A DNA stretch of 64,000 bases from NCBI RefSeq assembly GCF_030540545.1, contig NZ_JAUNVZ010000002.1, positions 186,001 to 250,000 of the forward strand. Direction: 5' to 3'. Made by a program: the position numbers and the translations under genes. Under the pieces are notes generated by a model that did not search any database, was not told the origin of the DNA, and worked only from the letters and a program-made list of their open reading frames with translations. The stretch comes from Rothia sp. (in: high G+C Gram-positive bacteria). Lineage in GTDB: Bacteria > Actinomycetota > Actinomycetes > Actinomycetales > Micrococcaceae. How positions within the stretch are numbered: position 1 is the stretch's first letter; every line of letters begins with the position of its first letter. Positions 53,033 through 63,023 of this stretch are shown here, piece after piece.

Positions 53033-54259
53033 ATGAGCCGTGTATACCTAGACCATGCCGCAACCACCGATATTCTGCCCGCTGCCCTACAGACCATGGT
53101 GGAACAGATGCGCGCCGGTGGAAACCCCTCCTCCCTGCACAGCGCGGGACGAGATGCACGAGCCACGGTCGAGTACGCACGCGAACGCATAGCCCGAGCC
53201 ATTGGCTGCGATGCCGCCGAGGTGATCTTTACCTCCGGAGGTACCGAGGCCGATAACCAGGCGATTAAGGGCATGTACTTCAAGCGCCGCGCCGCAGACC
53301 CGGCGCGTACCCGCCTGATTGTTTCCTCCATTGAACACCATGCGGTGGAAGAAACCGCCGAATGGCTGCACAAGGAACAGGGCGCACAGCTGGACTGGAT
53401 TCCGGTAGATAACACCGGCACGGTCAACCCCGAAACGGTGCGCGAGCTGATTGAGCGCAACCCTGCGGACGTTGCCCTGGTAACCGTTATGTGGGCCAAT
53501 AATGAGGTGGGAACTATTCAGCCCGTGGCGCAGATTGCCGCCATTGCCGCAGAATACGGTATTCCCGTACACACCGACGCTGTGCAGGCATTTGGTGCCG
53601 TACCCATTAATTTCCGCAAATCCGGTGTTACTACCATGGCGATTTCCGCCCACAAGATCGGCGGCCCCATGGGTGTGGGCGCACTGATCGCTACCCGCAG
53701 CGCCGATATGACCCCCGTGCTGCACGGTGGCGGTCAGGAACGAGCCGTGCGCTCAGGAACCATTGACGCCCCGGCTATTGCCGGTTTTGGTGAGGCAGCT
53801 GAGCACGTGATTGCGCACCTGGAGGAAGAATCTCGCCGTATTGCCGCCCTGCGTAATGAGCTGGTGGCAGCGGTGCAGGCAACCATTCCCCAGGCTCATC
53901 TTTCCGGCCCGAACCCCCTGGATGAGGAATACCCGGGGCAAAAGCGCCTGCCCTCCAATGCGCACTTTACCTTTGAAAACGCCGAGGGCGACACTCTGCT
54001 TTTCCTTCTGGATATGCAGGGTATTGCAACTTCCACCGGCTCGGCGTGCAATGCCGGGGTCACCCGACCCTCCCATGTGCTAATTGCCATGGGTATGGAT
54101 GAAGACACCGCCCGCAGCGCACAGCGTTTTACCCTGGGGCACAGCAGCACCGCCGAAGATATCGCAACCCTGCTAGCGGCACTACCGGGCGCCTACACCC
54201 AGGCAGCCAAGGCGGGGCTTTCCTCCCAGCTGCCGGATGCCTCCCGCTGGTACGGCTAA
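53033..54259 (+). CDS. iscS: Cysteine desulfurase (IscS/NifS type)
   Basis: A 408-residue PLP enzyme that takes sulfur from cysteine. YLDHAATT, FTSGGTEADNQAI, EHHAVEE and SAHKIGGPMGVG, with PLP Lys208, are canonical. The catalytic Cys339 sits in STGSACNAG, in the long-loop arrangement of IscS rather than SufS. It lies directly before mnmA, which uses the persulfide for tRNA thiolation. It may also serve Fe-S assembly, since no iscU is adjacent. Confidence 0.92.
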   Translation: MSRVYLDHAATTDILPAALQTMVEQMRAGGNPSSLHSAGRDARATVEYARERIARAIGCDAAEVIFTSGGTEADNQAIKGMYFKRRAADPARTRLIVSSIEHHAVEETAEWLHKEQGAQLDWIPVDNTGTVNPETVRELIERNPADVALVTVMWANNEVGTIQPVAQIAAIAAEYGIPVHTDAVQAFGAVPINFRKSGVTTMAISAHKIGGPMGVGALIATRSADMTPVLHGGGQERAVRSGTIDAPAIAGFGEAAEHVIAHLEEESRRIAALRNELVAAVQATIPQAHLSGPNPLDEEYPGQKRLPSNAHFTFENAEGDTLLFLLDMQGIATSTGSACNAGVTRPSHVLIAMGMDEDTARSAQRFTLGHSSTAEDIATLLAALPGAYTQAAKAGLSSQLPDASRWYG

Positions 54260-54342
54260 ATAGTACCTATCCCCGGCATAGCCCCGAGCGAACTTCACGG
54301 CTTCTAGGCACCGCCTAACTATTGCCTCGCGCGCCTCGCACG

Positions 54343-54348
54343 TACAAT
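54343..54348 (+). promoter_or_regulatory. -10 box TACAAT of mnmA
   Basis: TACAAT 57 nt before the mnmA ATG; an AAAGGA site is present, so this is a normal leadered start, unlike its neighbours. Confidence 0.5.
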
Positions 54349-54405
54349 AGAAAGCCGAACGCTCGCAGATAGCCGAAAAGCGGGCACCTAGATAAAGGAC
54401 ACTCC

Positions 54406-55596
54406 ATGAAGATTCTTGCTGCAATGAGCGGCGGCGTAGACTCCGCCGTGGCGGCAGCCCGCGCCGTAGACGCCGGCCACGAGGTGGTGGGCGTACACCT
54501 GGCGCTCTCCCGCATGCCCGGAACCCTGCGCACCGGCTCCCGCGGCTGCTGCACCCTGGAAGACTCCATGGACGCCCGCCGTGTCTGTTCCCAGTTGGGC
54601 ATCCCCTTCTTCGTCTGGGACTTCTCCGAGCGTTTCAAGGAAGATGTGGTGGACGACTTCATTAGCGAATATGAAGCCGGTCGAACCCCCAACCCCTGCA
54701 TGCGCTGCAATGAAAAGATTAAGTTCGCTGCCCTGCTCGAGCGTGCCGTGCAGCTGGGCTTTGACGCTGTGGTGACCGGCCACTACGCCCGCGTGATTAC
54801 CAATGAAGACGGCAATCGCGAGCTGCACCGCGCCGCGACCTGGGCTAAGGACCAGTCGTATGTGCTCGGCGTGCTTACCCACGAGCAGCTCAAGCACGCC
54901 TGGTTCCCCCTGGCGGATACCCCCTCTAAGGATGAGGTGCGTGCCGAGGCAGCCGAGCGCGGTTTCTCCGTGGCTAAGAAGCCCGACTCCTACGATATTT
55001 GCTTTATTCCCGAGGGCGATACCCGCGCCTGGCTGGGCGATCATATTCAGCTGCGCCCGGGTCTGATTAAGGACACCGCCGGCAATGTGCTCGGTGAGCA
55101 CCCCGGCTCCCAGGCATATACCGTCGGCCAGCGTAAGGGCCTGGCTCTGGGACGCCCCGCACCGGACGGCAAGCCCCGTTTCGTGCTGGAAGTGCGCCCC
55201 AAGGAAAACGAAGTGATCGTTGGATCCCGCGAACTGCTGGCGGTAGATGAAATCCGCGGTATTCGTGCCACCTGGGCGGGCGTTCCAGTGGCAGAGGCAG
55301 CCGAATTTTTGGCGCGCGAGCCCGAGCTGGGTGCCCGCAGCGCCGAGTTCGAGGTGACCTCTCAGGTGCGCGCTCACGCCGACCCCGTGCCCGGTATTGC
55401 TCATATGGAGTGGGCTGAGAATCAGGACGCCGGTCAGGAAGGCCAGCTGCGCCTGGAGACCGTGGTGCGTCTGCAAGGTCCCCTCTCGGGTGTGGCACCC
55501 GGTCAGACCATGGTGCTCTACCAGGGCACCCGCGTGCTGGGCCAGTCCACCATTTCCCGAGCCTATTCCCTGGCACGCGAGGATATTAACGCTTAG
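54406..55596 (+). CDS. mnmA: tRNA-specific 2-thiouridylase
   Basis: A 396-residue enzyme that thiolates U34 of Lys, Glu and Gln tRNAs. MSGGVDSA (7-14) is the PP-loop that activates the uridine with [12 protein letters not shown] holds Cys98 and Cys101, and Cys199 in [11 protein letters not shown] is the second catalytic cysteine. [11 protein letters not shown] and [12 protein letters not shown] follow. Sulfur is expected from the cysteine desulfurase immediately upstream. AAAGGACAC precedes the ATG. Confidence 0.94.
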   Translation: MKILAAMSGGVDSAVAAARAVDAGHEVVGVHLALSRMPGTLRTGSRGCCTLEDSMDARRVCSQLGIPFFVWDFSERFKEDVVDDFISEYEAGRTPNPCMRCNEKIKFAALLERAVQLGFDAVVTGHYARVITNEDGNRELHRAATWAKDQSYVLGVLTHEQLKHAWFPLADTPSKDEVRAEAAERGFSVAKKPDSYDICFIPEGDTRAWLGDHIQLRPGLIKDTAGNVLGEHPGSQAYTVGQRKGLALGRPAPDGKPRFVLEVRPKENEVIVGSRELLAVDEIRGIRATWAGVPVAEAAEFLAREPELGARSAEFEVTSQVRAHADPVPGIAHMEWAENQDAGQEGQLRLETVVRLQGPLSGVAPGQTMVLYQGTRVLGQSTISRAYSLAREDINA

Positions 55597-55701
55597 ACCC
55601 ACGCTATGAGAGCCGGCGCGCTGAGATAAGCGCGCCTCTGAAGCCTTATAGCTCTGTGAGGTTTTAGGCTAGAGCCAAAGACCCCGATCAAGGAGAACAC
55701 C

Positions 55702-56091
55702 ATGACCTTCGACCCGCACGCCACCTCTATGGGAGATGAAGTCGCGCCGGAAGTATACGAAGAGCTCTTTGCTATGCGCGCCTCCATTGATAATTTCGAT
55801 GCGGCACTGGTGCATATTCTCGCCGAGCGTTTCCGAGCGACTCAGCGTGTGGGTGTGCTCAAGGCTCAGCACAATCTGCCCGCGGGCGACCCCGGCCGAG
55901 AAGAGGCACAGATTGCGCGCCTGCGCTCCATGGCTAAGGAGGCGAACCTCGACCCGGAGTTTGCCGAGAAGTTCCTGAATTTCATTATTTCCGAGGTGAT
56001 TCGTCACCATGAGCATATTGCTGCCCATCACCTCTCTGAAGCTCCGGAAACGCTAGAAGACGCTGTCAGTAGCTCTGAAAAGACAGCTTAG
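55702..56091 (+). CDS. Chorismate mutase (AroQ family)
   Basis: A 129-residue helical protein. RASIDNFDAALVHILAERFR is the AroQ helix 1 with the catalytic Arg and the Asp/Asn of the active site; VGVLKAQHNLPAGDPGREEA is the next segment with Lys at the active site, and the third helix holds the conserved FLNFIISEVIRHHE. It converts chorismate to prephenate for Phe and Tyr synthesis. AAGGAGA precedes the ATG. The MetE-like gene starts five nt after its stop. Confidence 0.88.
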   Translation: MTFDPHATSMGDEVAPEVYEELFAMRASIDNFDAALVHILAERFRATQRVGVLKAQHNLPAGDPGREEAQIARLRSMAKEANLDPEFAEKFLNFIISEVIRHHEHIAAHHLSEAPETLEDAVSSSEKTA

Positions 56092-56096
56092 AGCTC

Positions 56097-57452
56097 ATGC
56101 CCGCTGCCTTTTCAACCCGCAATCTCAGCGGGAACCCCCAGCATGCTGATGGGGCACCGAATACCCCTGCACGTTTGAGCCTGCCGGGTGAATACCGCGC
56201 GCCCGAGGAAGAAGAGATTCTTTCGCGCCTTATTGAAGGCACGCCCACGGTCCACGCCACCACCAGCGGTTTCTTTCCCGGGGACTCTCAGAGAGAGGCC
56301 CAATATCGCATGCTGGGTGAGCTGGGCGCCCCGAATATTCCGGCATTGGCTCTGCTGCCTGCGCGCGGCTGGCGCTATAGCCTGCTCAGCCGTACCGTGG
56401 CTCAATTGGAAGGCATGGATTATGATATTGGCGAATCCGGTTGGCGCCTCAGTTTTGGCGGCTCCTCGGTGCGTTCTAAAGATGCTCATCTAGCGCGCCT
56501 GAGCTGGGACTCCGATATTAATATGCTTGCCGATGCCGCCGGTCGTCTCTCTGAGCGTGCCGGTGTTCCCTGGCAAGGGTCGCTGAACCTGGCGCTGCTG
56601 GGTCCGGTGAGCCTGGGGGCTCGGATGCATCTGCCGCGCGGCGAGGCAGTGCTCTCCGATCGCGGCGCCTGGCGGGATACCGTGGACTCTATGCTCTACT
56701 GCCTGCCGAGTGTTTTTGCTCGGCTGCGAGAGGCATTGGATGCTGCGCACGTGCCCCTCAACCTGGAGCTGATTGAACCCGATCTGCTGGCGGCTCATTT
56801 GGGTTCTATACGTAGTTCTAGCGGCTACAGCCGGGTGCGTTCTGTACCCATGCCTGAGCTGGAAGAACTCTACGCGCGCTACGCCTTGATCGCGGCGGAA
56901 CACGGGGTGTCTCTGAGCCTGAATGTGGACGGCAATGCTGTGATCGGTCCTTCTGATAGCGCCTTGGCTAAGCCCGGTCTGGATGCCATGGCACTGTACC
57001 GAGCCATGAGTGGCGCTGTGGCTACTGCCGAAGCTGCGCCTACCGTCGATTCTTTACCCAATGCTGAATCTGAGGACAGGGGAGTAGAAGCACCCGAGAT
57101 GATTTTCTCCCCGGATCGCGCCTCCACCAGCAGAATGAGCGCCGCACCCCTGAGCGACGCGCGCCGCTGGGAATCCGCCGTGGCTCTGCTAGAAGCCGGG
57201 GCACGCCTGCGTCTGCCAGTGGTCGATCATATCCGAGATAAGCACAAACCCGCCTCCATTCCTCAGCGCGCCCGAGCCCTCTACTCCATGCTCAATGCCG
57301 TGGGAGCTGACCCCGCGTTACTCTCCCGCATCAGTGTGAGCGAGGAAAACTCCGCTACTATGACCGAGCTGAGCATTCAGGACGCCACCGCGACCCTGGC
57401 ACGCTCGGTGGAGTTCGCACGGGTGCTCACCGAGATAGCGGCAGAGGCATAA
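56097..57452 (+). CDS. Cobalamin-independent methionine synthase-like protein, probably not catalytic as MetE
   Basis: A 451-residue protein of the UROD/MetE-like TIM-barrel superfamily. HATTSGFFPGDSQREAQ, near residue 53, resembles the TxxxGSFP start of the MetE C-terminal barrel. The zinc ligands of MetE (HxC and a second Cys) are missing: only one cysteine, in LYCLPS, is seen. Homologues lie next to mnmA and ligA in other actinobacteria. It starts five nt after the chorismate mutase stop. Function unknown; the family call is by pattern. Confidence 0.6.
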   Translation: MPAAFSTRNLSGNPQHADGAPNTPARLSLPGEYRAPEEEEILSRLIEGTPTVHATTSGFFPGDSQREAQYRMLGELGAPNIPALALLPARGWRYSLLSRTVAQLEGMDYDIGESGWRLSFGGSSVRSKDAHLARLSWDSDINMLADAAGRLSERAGVPWQGSLNLALLGPVSLGARMHLPRGEAVLSDRGAWRDTVDSMLYCLPSVFARLREALDAAHVPLNLELIEPDLLAAHLGSIRSSSGYSRVRSVPMPELEELYARYALIAAEHGVSLSLNVDGNAVIGPSDSALAKPGLDAMALYRAMSGAVATAEAAPTVDSLPNAESEDRGVEAPEMIFSPDRASTSRMSAAPLSDARRWESAVALLEAGARLRLPVVDHIRDKHKPASIPQRARALYSMLNAVGADPALLSRISVSEENSATMTELSIQDATATLARSVEFARVLTEIAAEA

Positions 57453-57486
57453 ACAATACCCGGCATGAGCATTTGCGCGCCGAAAG

Positions 57487-57515
57487 TGTCGAATTAGCTC
57501 AAGACACGCTAGGAT
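57487..57515 (+). promoter_or_regulatory. Candidate promoter of mtrA
   Basis: TGTCGA at 57487-57492, 17-nt spacer, TAGGAT at 57510-57515. A leader of about 40 nt precedes the mtrA ATG at 57563. Confidence 0.4.
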
Positions 57516-57562
57516 TATGAGAGGAACGCTTGCCCGCGCGAGCCTGAAGAAAGGGATACCCT

Positions 57563-58276
57563 ATGTCCTCCACCCACGAAAGCCCTACGATCCTGCTCGT
57601 GGAAGATAACGACGAGCTCTCGGAAATGTTGAGCATCCTGCTCGCGCAGGAAGGTTATAACACCGTGACCTGCGAAAATGGCGGTCGTGCATTTGACGAG
57701 TTCATGAGGCATACCCCGGATCTGGTACTGCTGGACATTATGCTGCCCGATAAAGACGGCATTGAAGTCTGCCAGGAAATCCGCGCGGCATCCGATGTTC
57801 CGATTATTATGCTCACCGCCAAGACCGAAACCAAAGATGTTGTGCGCGGTCTCGAGGTGGGCGCCGATGACTATATGGCAAAACCCTTCAAATTCGAGGA
57901 GCTCTTTGCACGTATCCGCACCCGCCTGCGCCCGCGCGAAAGCCGTCAGCTGGTAGTGCGCGTTGGAGATGCCGTGGTGGATATGGACGGTCGCACCGTG
58001 CACTACGGCGACACCGAAATTATGATGACCCCCACCGAATTTGATCTGCTGGTGGCACTATTGCGCCGTCCCGGTCAGGCCATTAGCCGCTCCGAGCTGC
58101 TGCACAGCGTGTGGGGTTATGATGAGCCCAACGACCCGCTGGTCAGTGTTCATATGCAGCGCCTACGCGCCAAGTTTGACGAGGTGGGTGCCCCCGCCGT
58201 GATCCAGACCGTGCGCGGTATTGGCTATAAGATTCCCAGTGAGGCAATTGGTGCCGCGGGCGGAGCGGAACGCTAG
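57563..58276 (+). CDS. mtrA: Response regulator MtrA
   Basis: A 237-residue OmpR-family regulator. The receiver has LLVEDNDEL, the phosphorylated Asp58 in LLDIMLPDKDG, and AKPFKF with the conserved Lys. A winged-helix DNA-binding domain occupies 135-230 (LTPTEFDLL-type loop, SVHMQRLRAKF, IQTVRGIGYK). With MtrB and LpqB it controls cell-wall, division and osmotic genes in actinobacteria. It is first of an mtrA-mtrB-lpqB operon. Confidence 0.93.
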   Translation: MSSTHESPTILLVEDNDELSEMLSILLAQEGYNTVTCENGGRAFDEFMRHTPDLVLLDIMLPDKDGIEVCQEIRAASDVPIIMLTAKTETKDVVRGLEVGADDYMAKPFKFEELFARIRTRLRPRESRQLVVRVGDAVVDMDGRTVHYGDTEIMMTPTEFDLLVALLRRPGQAISRSELLHSVWGYDEPNDPLVSVHMQRLRAKFDEVGAPAVIQTVRGIGYKIPSEAIGAAGGAER

Positions 58277-58278
58277 GC

Positions 58279-60168
58279 GTGAGCTCCCAGCCGCTGCTTT
58301 CCTCTGAGCCTGGGCCGCAGAGCGCATCCTCCCCGGTGGATTCTCCGCTGGTGGAGGCACAAACCGTGCCCGTACCCGCTGCCGAGACCCCCAGCGAGGA
58401 GAAGAAACGCTCCCGTTTCTTCCGCTGGGGTTCTCTGCTGCGCCGCGCCTGGTCCCAATCCCTGCAGTTTCGCGCCCTGACCTCTTCGGGCGCGCTGATG
58501 ATTCTCGCCTTTATGTTGGTGGGTACGTCGATTTCTAATCAGATTGCTACGGGTCTTTTTGAGAATCAGCGTGACCAGGCTCTGAGTGAAGCCAGCGGTG
58601 GTTTTAGCAATGTTCAAAGCGTGATTGATTCGCGCACCTCCCGCAGCGATAATGAGCTGACTCGAGATGTGGGTCGCGCTCTGACTGTGCTCAAACCCGA
58701 TACGAATAGCAAGAGCCGCAACTGGGCGCTGACCCAGCTGGACGGCCAGGGTGCGCGCGGCTTTATTCCCGAACAGCAGAGTAACCGCACTCTGGATGGC
58801 TCCATTATTCCCGAGAGCCTGAAAAAGCAGGTGCTGGTAGATGATGGCGTGTACTACCAGACCGTTCAGGTGGAAGTGCGCAATGATAATGGCCGCTATG
58901 AAACCAAGCCGATGATGATTGTCGGTAAGCGCCTGAGCATTCCGCAGAACCCCTACTACGGTGCTTTCGTCATCTACGATATGAGCGAAACCTCCACGAC
59001 CATTACCCGCATTAACTACGTGCTGGTGACCGGTTTTTCCGTGCTGCTGGTAGTCGTGTTGACCATTGTGTGGTTGGTAACCCGTATGGTGGTGCGCCCG
59101 ATTACGGTCACTGCGATTACTGCTGAGCGTCTTTCCGAGGGCGATCTGAGCCAGCGTGTGCGCGTGCGCGGTAAGCACCAGGCGGCGCGTTTGGGTATTT
59201 CCTTCAATAAGATGGCAGATAGCCTGCAGGAGCAGATTGAACAGCTGGAACAGCTCTCGACTCTGCAGCAGCGCTTCGTCTCCGATGTGTCCCATGAGCT
59301 GCGTACCCCGTTGACCACCATTCAGCTTAGCTCCGAGATGCTTTACTGTCGCCGCGATTCCCTGCCGGCGGCTCAGGTGCGCGGTGTGGAGCTGCTCTAT
59401 AAGCAGGTGGATCGTTTTGATTCCATGCTTAAAGATCTGCTGGAAATCTCGCGTTTTGACGCCGGTAGTGCAACCCTGAACCCTCAGACCGAGGATGTGT
59501 TGCAGATTCTGCAGGATGTTATGCAGCAGGCTCTGCCTCATCTGGAGCGCACTAATACCAAGGTGCGTATTCACGCCAGCGCCCCGCGCATTATGGCTGA
59601 TGTGGATCGTGTGCGTATGGAACGCGTGCTGCGTAATCTGCTCTTTAACGCCATTGAGCACAGCGAATCTCGACCCATTGACGTGTACATGGCAACCAGC
59701 CGTAATACCCTAGGTATTGCGGTGCGCGATCACGGTGTGGGTCTGACCGAGGAACAGGCAGCTCAGGTCTTTAACCGTTTCTGGCGTGCCGATACTTCGC
59801 GTAAGCGCACCCTGGGCGGTACCGGTTTGGGTCTGTCCATTACCGCCGAGGATGTGCGCCTGCACAACGGTACGGTTACCGCCTGGGGTCAGCCCGACCG
59901 CGGTGCCTGCTTTACCGTGAATGTGCCCCTGCACCAGAATCAGCCCATGGGTGCTTCCCCGGTGCTGATTACCGGCGATGTGGAGCCGGGTATGCCGGTA
60001 GACGGTACCGGTATTGCCGGTGCTGCCAAGGCGGCTACCGGTGCGCGCGCAACCCGCCAGGTGCCTCGTGCCTCCCAGGAGAGCTCCACCGCAGCGCAGG
60101 AATCTGCGCAGTCGGCGGCTCAGAGCTCTAGTTCCTATGGAATTACCGATTCTACGGGCGGAAAGTAG
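58279..60168 (+). CDS. mtrB: Sensor histidine kinase MtrB
   Basis: A 629-residue membrane kinase. A hydrophilic 60-residue N-terminus precedes helix 1 (about 66-86), a 160-residue extracellular sensor region, helix 2 near 250-272 and HAMP. The H-box SDVSHELRTPLTTIQ contains His339. The ATPase domain has FNAIEHS (N-box), GIAVRDHGVGL (G1) and GGTGLGLSI (G2). The tail is Ala/Ser-rich. The GTG start is two nt after the mtrA stop. It autophosphorylates and passes phosphate to MtrA. Confidence 0.92.
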   Translation: MSSQPLLSSEPGPQSASSPVDSPLVEAQTVPVPAAETPSEEKKRSRFFRWGSLLRRAWSQSLQFRALTSSGALMILAFMLVGTSISNQIATGLFENQRDQALSEASGGFSNVQSVIDSRTSRSDNELTRDVGRALTVLKPDTNSKSRNWALTQLDGQGARGFIPEQQSNRTLDGSIIPESLKKQVLVDDGVYYQTVQVEVRNDNGRYETKPMMIVGKRLSIPQNPYYGAFVIYDMSETSTTITRINYVLVTGFSVLLVVVLTIVWLVTRMVVRPITVTAITAERLSEGDLSQRVRVRGKHQAARLGISFNKMADSLQEQIEQLEQLSTLQQRFVSDVSHELRTPLTTIQLSSEMLYCRRDSLPAAQVRGVELLYKQVDRFDSMLKDLLEISRFDAGSATLNPQTEDVLQILQDVMQQALPHLERTNTKVRIHASAPRIMADVDRVRMERVLRNLLFNAIEHSESRPIDVYMATSRNTLGIAVRDHGVGLTEEQAAQVFNRFWRADTSRKRTLGGTGLGLSITAEDVRLHNGTVTAWGQPDRGACFTVNVPLHQNQPMGASPVLITGDVEPGMPVDGTGIAGAAKAATGARATRQVPRASQESSTAAQESAQSAAQSSSSYGITDSTGGK

Positions 60169-60176
60169 GGGAGAGT

Positions 60177-61880
60177 ATGAATAAGCATTGCTCTCGCCGT
60201 GAGTTTCTGGCGCTCTCTGCCCTGATTGCCGGTGGCCTGTCTCTGAGCGCTTGCGCGGGTATTCCGCTCTCTAAGGGGGTGGAACGCTATCAGCGTTCTG
60301 CTCCTTCTAATGGAGATGCTAGCGTCTCGCGCGCCGTGGGTCCTCAGGCGGACGCTAAGCCCGCTGATATTATTGAGGGTTTTATTCGTGCCGGTGCTGA
60401 TCCGATCGGTAATTTTGAGATTGCCCGCGAGTTTTTGACCGCCGAGTGTGCCGCCCGCTGGCGCCCGGAAGAAATTACGCGCCTATACGATAAAACCGCG
60501 AGTGTTGTGGGTCAGGAAAATAGCGATATTTATCGTATGAGCGTGATTCAAAACGCAACCCTGGATGCGCGCGGCATTATCCAATCCGTGCCTTCACCCG
60601 TACCCGAGCATTATGAAATGACCCTGGTGCAGGTGGAGGGACAGTGGCGTATTAGCGCCTGCCCTAACGGCCTGTGGGTGGACGCCCAGGAATTCAACGC
60701 CCTGGTCAGCCCCTACCGCCTGTACTTCTACGACCCCGCCTATAAAGCCGTGGTGCCCGATATCCGCTGGTTTGTGCGCCGCGAAGATGTGCCCAGCATT
60801 GTTCAGACGCTATTTACGACCCTGTGCGCGGGCCCTGCAAAGTATCTGCAGGGCGCTGTCATTAATACTGCCCAGGCGGAAATGAACCTGAGCAGCATTG
60901 ACTACAATCCAGAAAATAGTGCGGAAATTACACTGTGGATTCAAGGTACGGAACTCAATACCCTCACCCAGGCGCGCCTGCGCCAGCAGGTGCAATTTGT
61001 TATGCGCAATTTCAGCCATCTGCGCGATGTGCAGGTGCGCTATAACGAACGTAGCGTGCAGGTGCCGGGTGAATTTGTGCCCGCTCAGATGAACCTGACC
61101 GCTAATAATAGGGTGATTGCTCTCAACGACGGCATGCTGGTACTGCGCGATAGCCCCGAGGACGAGAGCAGCGAATACGATATTAAAGCCCGCGTGTCCG
61201 GCGCGCTCATGCCCGCCTTTAGCAAGGATGACGCGCCGGTGCTCACCGTGGCGACCCTGGCTCAGCAGCGCACCCAGCTGTATACGATTGTCGATGATCG
61301 CCCCCAGCTGGTGCGCGAGGGGCAAAACCTTGCCGCGCCCTGCGTGGATAGTTACGGCTGGGTGTGGAGCGCAGCCGGTACCGATGCCCTGCGTGCCTAC
61401 AAGCCCTCCTCAAACAATGAGGAGGAGCGTACCAAGGGCGTTGAGATTGCAATCTCTTGGCGCCGTTCCCTGAGCTTTAGCAGTATTTCCGTTGCGTGCG
61501 ATAGCGCTCGTATTGCCATGGTGGGTGCTCGCGATGGTGTGCAGGCGGCGCTGATTTCCGGCATTGTGCGCGATGCTGCCGGCAAGCCCTTGCGCCTGAC
61601 CGATTCGGTGCGTGTGAGTAGCTCTATTACTCCCTCGACCGTGCACTGGGCGGGAGAGCAGACCCTGGTGGTGTCCAATGCCGAGAGCGGCGAAATTGTG
61701 GTGACCACTCTCAGCGGTGATGAGACCAAGCTGGATCGTCTGCCGCAGGTGGTGCACTGCTCAGCCGCCGATGAGCAGCGTATCTACGCCCAGACCTCCG
61801 ATGGTACCTCCTACCGTCTAACGGAGCGTTCTTGGGAGCAGCTGGATGCTACCCTGCGCTATATTAGCTACGCTTCCTAG
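60177..61880 (+). CDS. lpqB: Lipoprotein LpqB
   Basis: A 567-residue lipoprotein. The signal MNKHCSRREFLAL has a lipobox LSAC with Cys26. GerMN-like domains (LQGAVINTAQAEMNL, with the following strand) and a C-terminal beta-propeller-like LpqB domain are present. LpqB interacts with the extracellular part of MtrB and modulates its kinase in mycobacteria. GGGGAGAG directly precedes the ATG, eight nt after the mtrB stop. Confidence 0.9.
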   Translation: MNKHCSRREFLALSALIAGGLSLSACAGIPLSKGVERYQRSAPSNGDASVSRAVGPQADAKPADIIEGFIRAGADPIGNFEIAREFLTAECAARWRPEEITRLYDKTASVVGQENSDIYRMSVIQNATLDARGIIQSVPSPVPEHYEMTLVQVEGQWRISACPNGLWVDAQEFNALVSPYRLYFYDPAYKAVVPDIRWFVRREDVPSIVQTLFTTLCAGPAKYLQGAVINTAQAEMNLSSIDYNPENSAEITLWIQGTELNTLTQARLRQQVQFVMRNFSHLRDVQVRYNERSVQVPGEFVPAQMNLTANNRVIALNDGMLVLRDSPEDESSEYDIKARVSGALMPAFSKDDAPVLTVATLAQQRTQLYTIVDDRPQLVREGQNLAAPCVDSYGWVWSAAGTDALRAYKPSSNNEEERTKGVEIAISWRRSLSFSSISVACDSARIAMVGARDGVQAALISGIVRDAAGKPLRLTDSVRVSSSITPSTVHWAGEQTLVVSNAESGEIVVTTLSGDETKLDRLPQVVHCSAADEQRIYAQTSDGTSYRLTERSWEQLDATLRYISYAS

Positions 61881-61891
61881 GATTCTTGAGT

Positions 61892-62767
61892 ATGCGTGCC
61901 GCCGCTGAACTTTTTTCGCCCGCGCAGTGCATTATGTGCGCCCGCGCCCTGGTATCAAGCGCCAGCGAGGGTGGACTGTGCCCGGTGTGCGTGGATTATG
62001 CGCGGGTGCAGCTCACGGCTTTTCCGCAGTATTGGGTGCACGGCAGCCAATTGTTTCCGCTCAATGTCCCGGTTGATTCTGCTGCCTGGTATGCCGGTAT
62101 TGTGCCCGCCCTGTTGCTAGGGTTTAAGAATGGCGGGCGTACCGATGCGCTGCCTCTGCTTTCTAGTGCCTGCGCCGATGCTCTGCTGATTTCTATGGGG
62201 CGGGCACTTTCCGCCACCGACAGCTTAGCTGGTATTCACCCGGGGCAGAAGCTTGCGGTGCTTTATCCGCCCTCGCGTGCCTCGAGCCTGCGCGCTCGCG
62301 GATATAATCCCGCCCAGCTGCTAATTGAGGATGCATGCCGTCGTTTGAACTCCGGTGAGCATCCGGGTAGTGCCCTGTTGCGGGAATTTCAGATCGAGCT
62401 GCAGCCGGCACCGGCTCTTTCTCTTTGTTCGGAGAATTTTAGTGCTCGGCTACTGGGCGCTCTGGGGATCTCTTCGCTCTCAGGGCAGGGCTCTCGTGAC
62501 GGGGCGGCGGGGGAGCAGAAGTCCCTGAATATGGCGCAACGCTATAGGAATGCGCCTCGTTTTGCTGTGGCTCAAGGCTGGGCTTCGCGCCTTTATCAGC
62601 GTCCCTGCTTGGTTTTTGATGATGTGTTCACCTCGGGCGCGACCATGAGGGCAGCTTTAGAATGCGTGCACGCTGCCGGTGCTATTGCTGTGGGCGCGGT
62701 GACTTTGGCGCGCGTGCCGGATAAGCAGCAGGTGTTGGATGCGCGCTATGTTCGTGTCCCTGAGTAA
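61892..62767 (+). CDS. ComF family phosphoribosyltransferase-like protein
   Basis: A 291-residue protein. Two Cys pairs (13/16 and 30/33) form an N-terminal zinc ribbon, as in ComF. VFDDVFTSGATM is the PRPP-binding loop, and RASSLRARGYNPAQLL precedes it with the usual flexible loop. ComF is needed for DNA uptake in competent bacteria, but its role in actinobacteria is unclear. It is the last gene before the hpf promoter. A TTG six nt upstream is an alternative start. Confidence 0.85.
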   Translation: MRAAAELFSPAQCIMCARALVSSASEGGLCPVCVDYARVQLTAFPQYWVHGSQLFPLNVPVDSAAWYAGIVPALLLGFKNGGRTDALPLLSSACADALLISMGRALSATDSLAGIHPGQKLAVLYPPSRASSLRARGYNPAQLLIEDACRRLNSGEHPGSALLREFQIELQPAPALSLCSENFSARLLGALGISSLSGQGSRDGAAGEQKSLNMAQRYRNAPRFAVAQGWASRLYQRPCLVFDDVFTSGATMRAALECVHAAGAIAVGAVTLARVPDKQQVLDARYVRVPE

Positions 62768-62909
62768 AGGGTATGTGTAGAGAGCGGTGCGTATATCAGC
62801 ACATCTTTATGCATAAATGCTCACAAAATATCAGTGTATCCCGCGCGCAGTGTGGGAATCAAGGGGTTTGGCTCAGGAAGAAAGCCTTTGTCATAATCTG
62901 TAATATTCA

Positions 62910-62937
62910 GTGACATAGACCATATTCACGCTAGAAT
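62910..62937 (+). promoter_or_regulatory. Promoter of hpf
   Basis: GTGACA at 62910-62915, 16-nt spacer, TAGAAT at 62932-62937. A leader of about 80 nt follows. Confidence 0.5.
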
Positions 62938-63023
62938 GGTGACAAGGAGACGCACAAGGAAGGCGCTCCTGGTACCCCCGTCAACCGGCAGGGGTGCAAA
63001 CCCACCACCACTGGAGGGAAATC

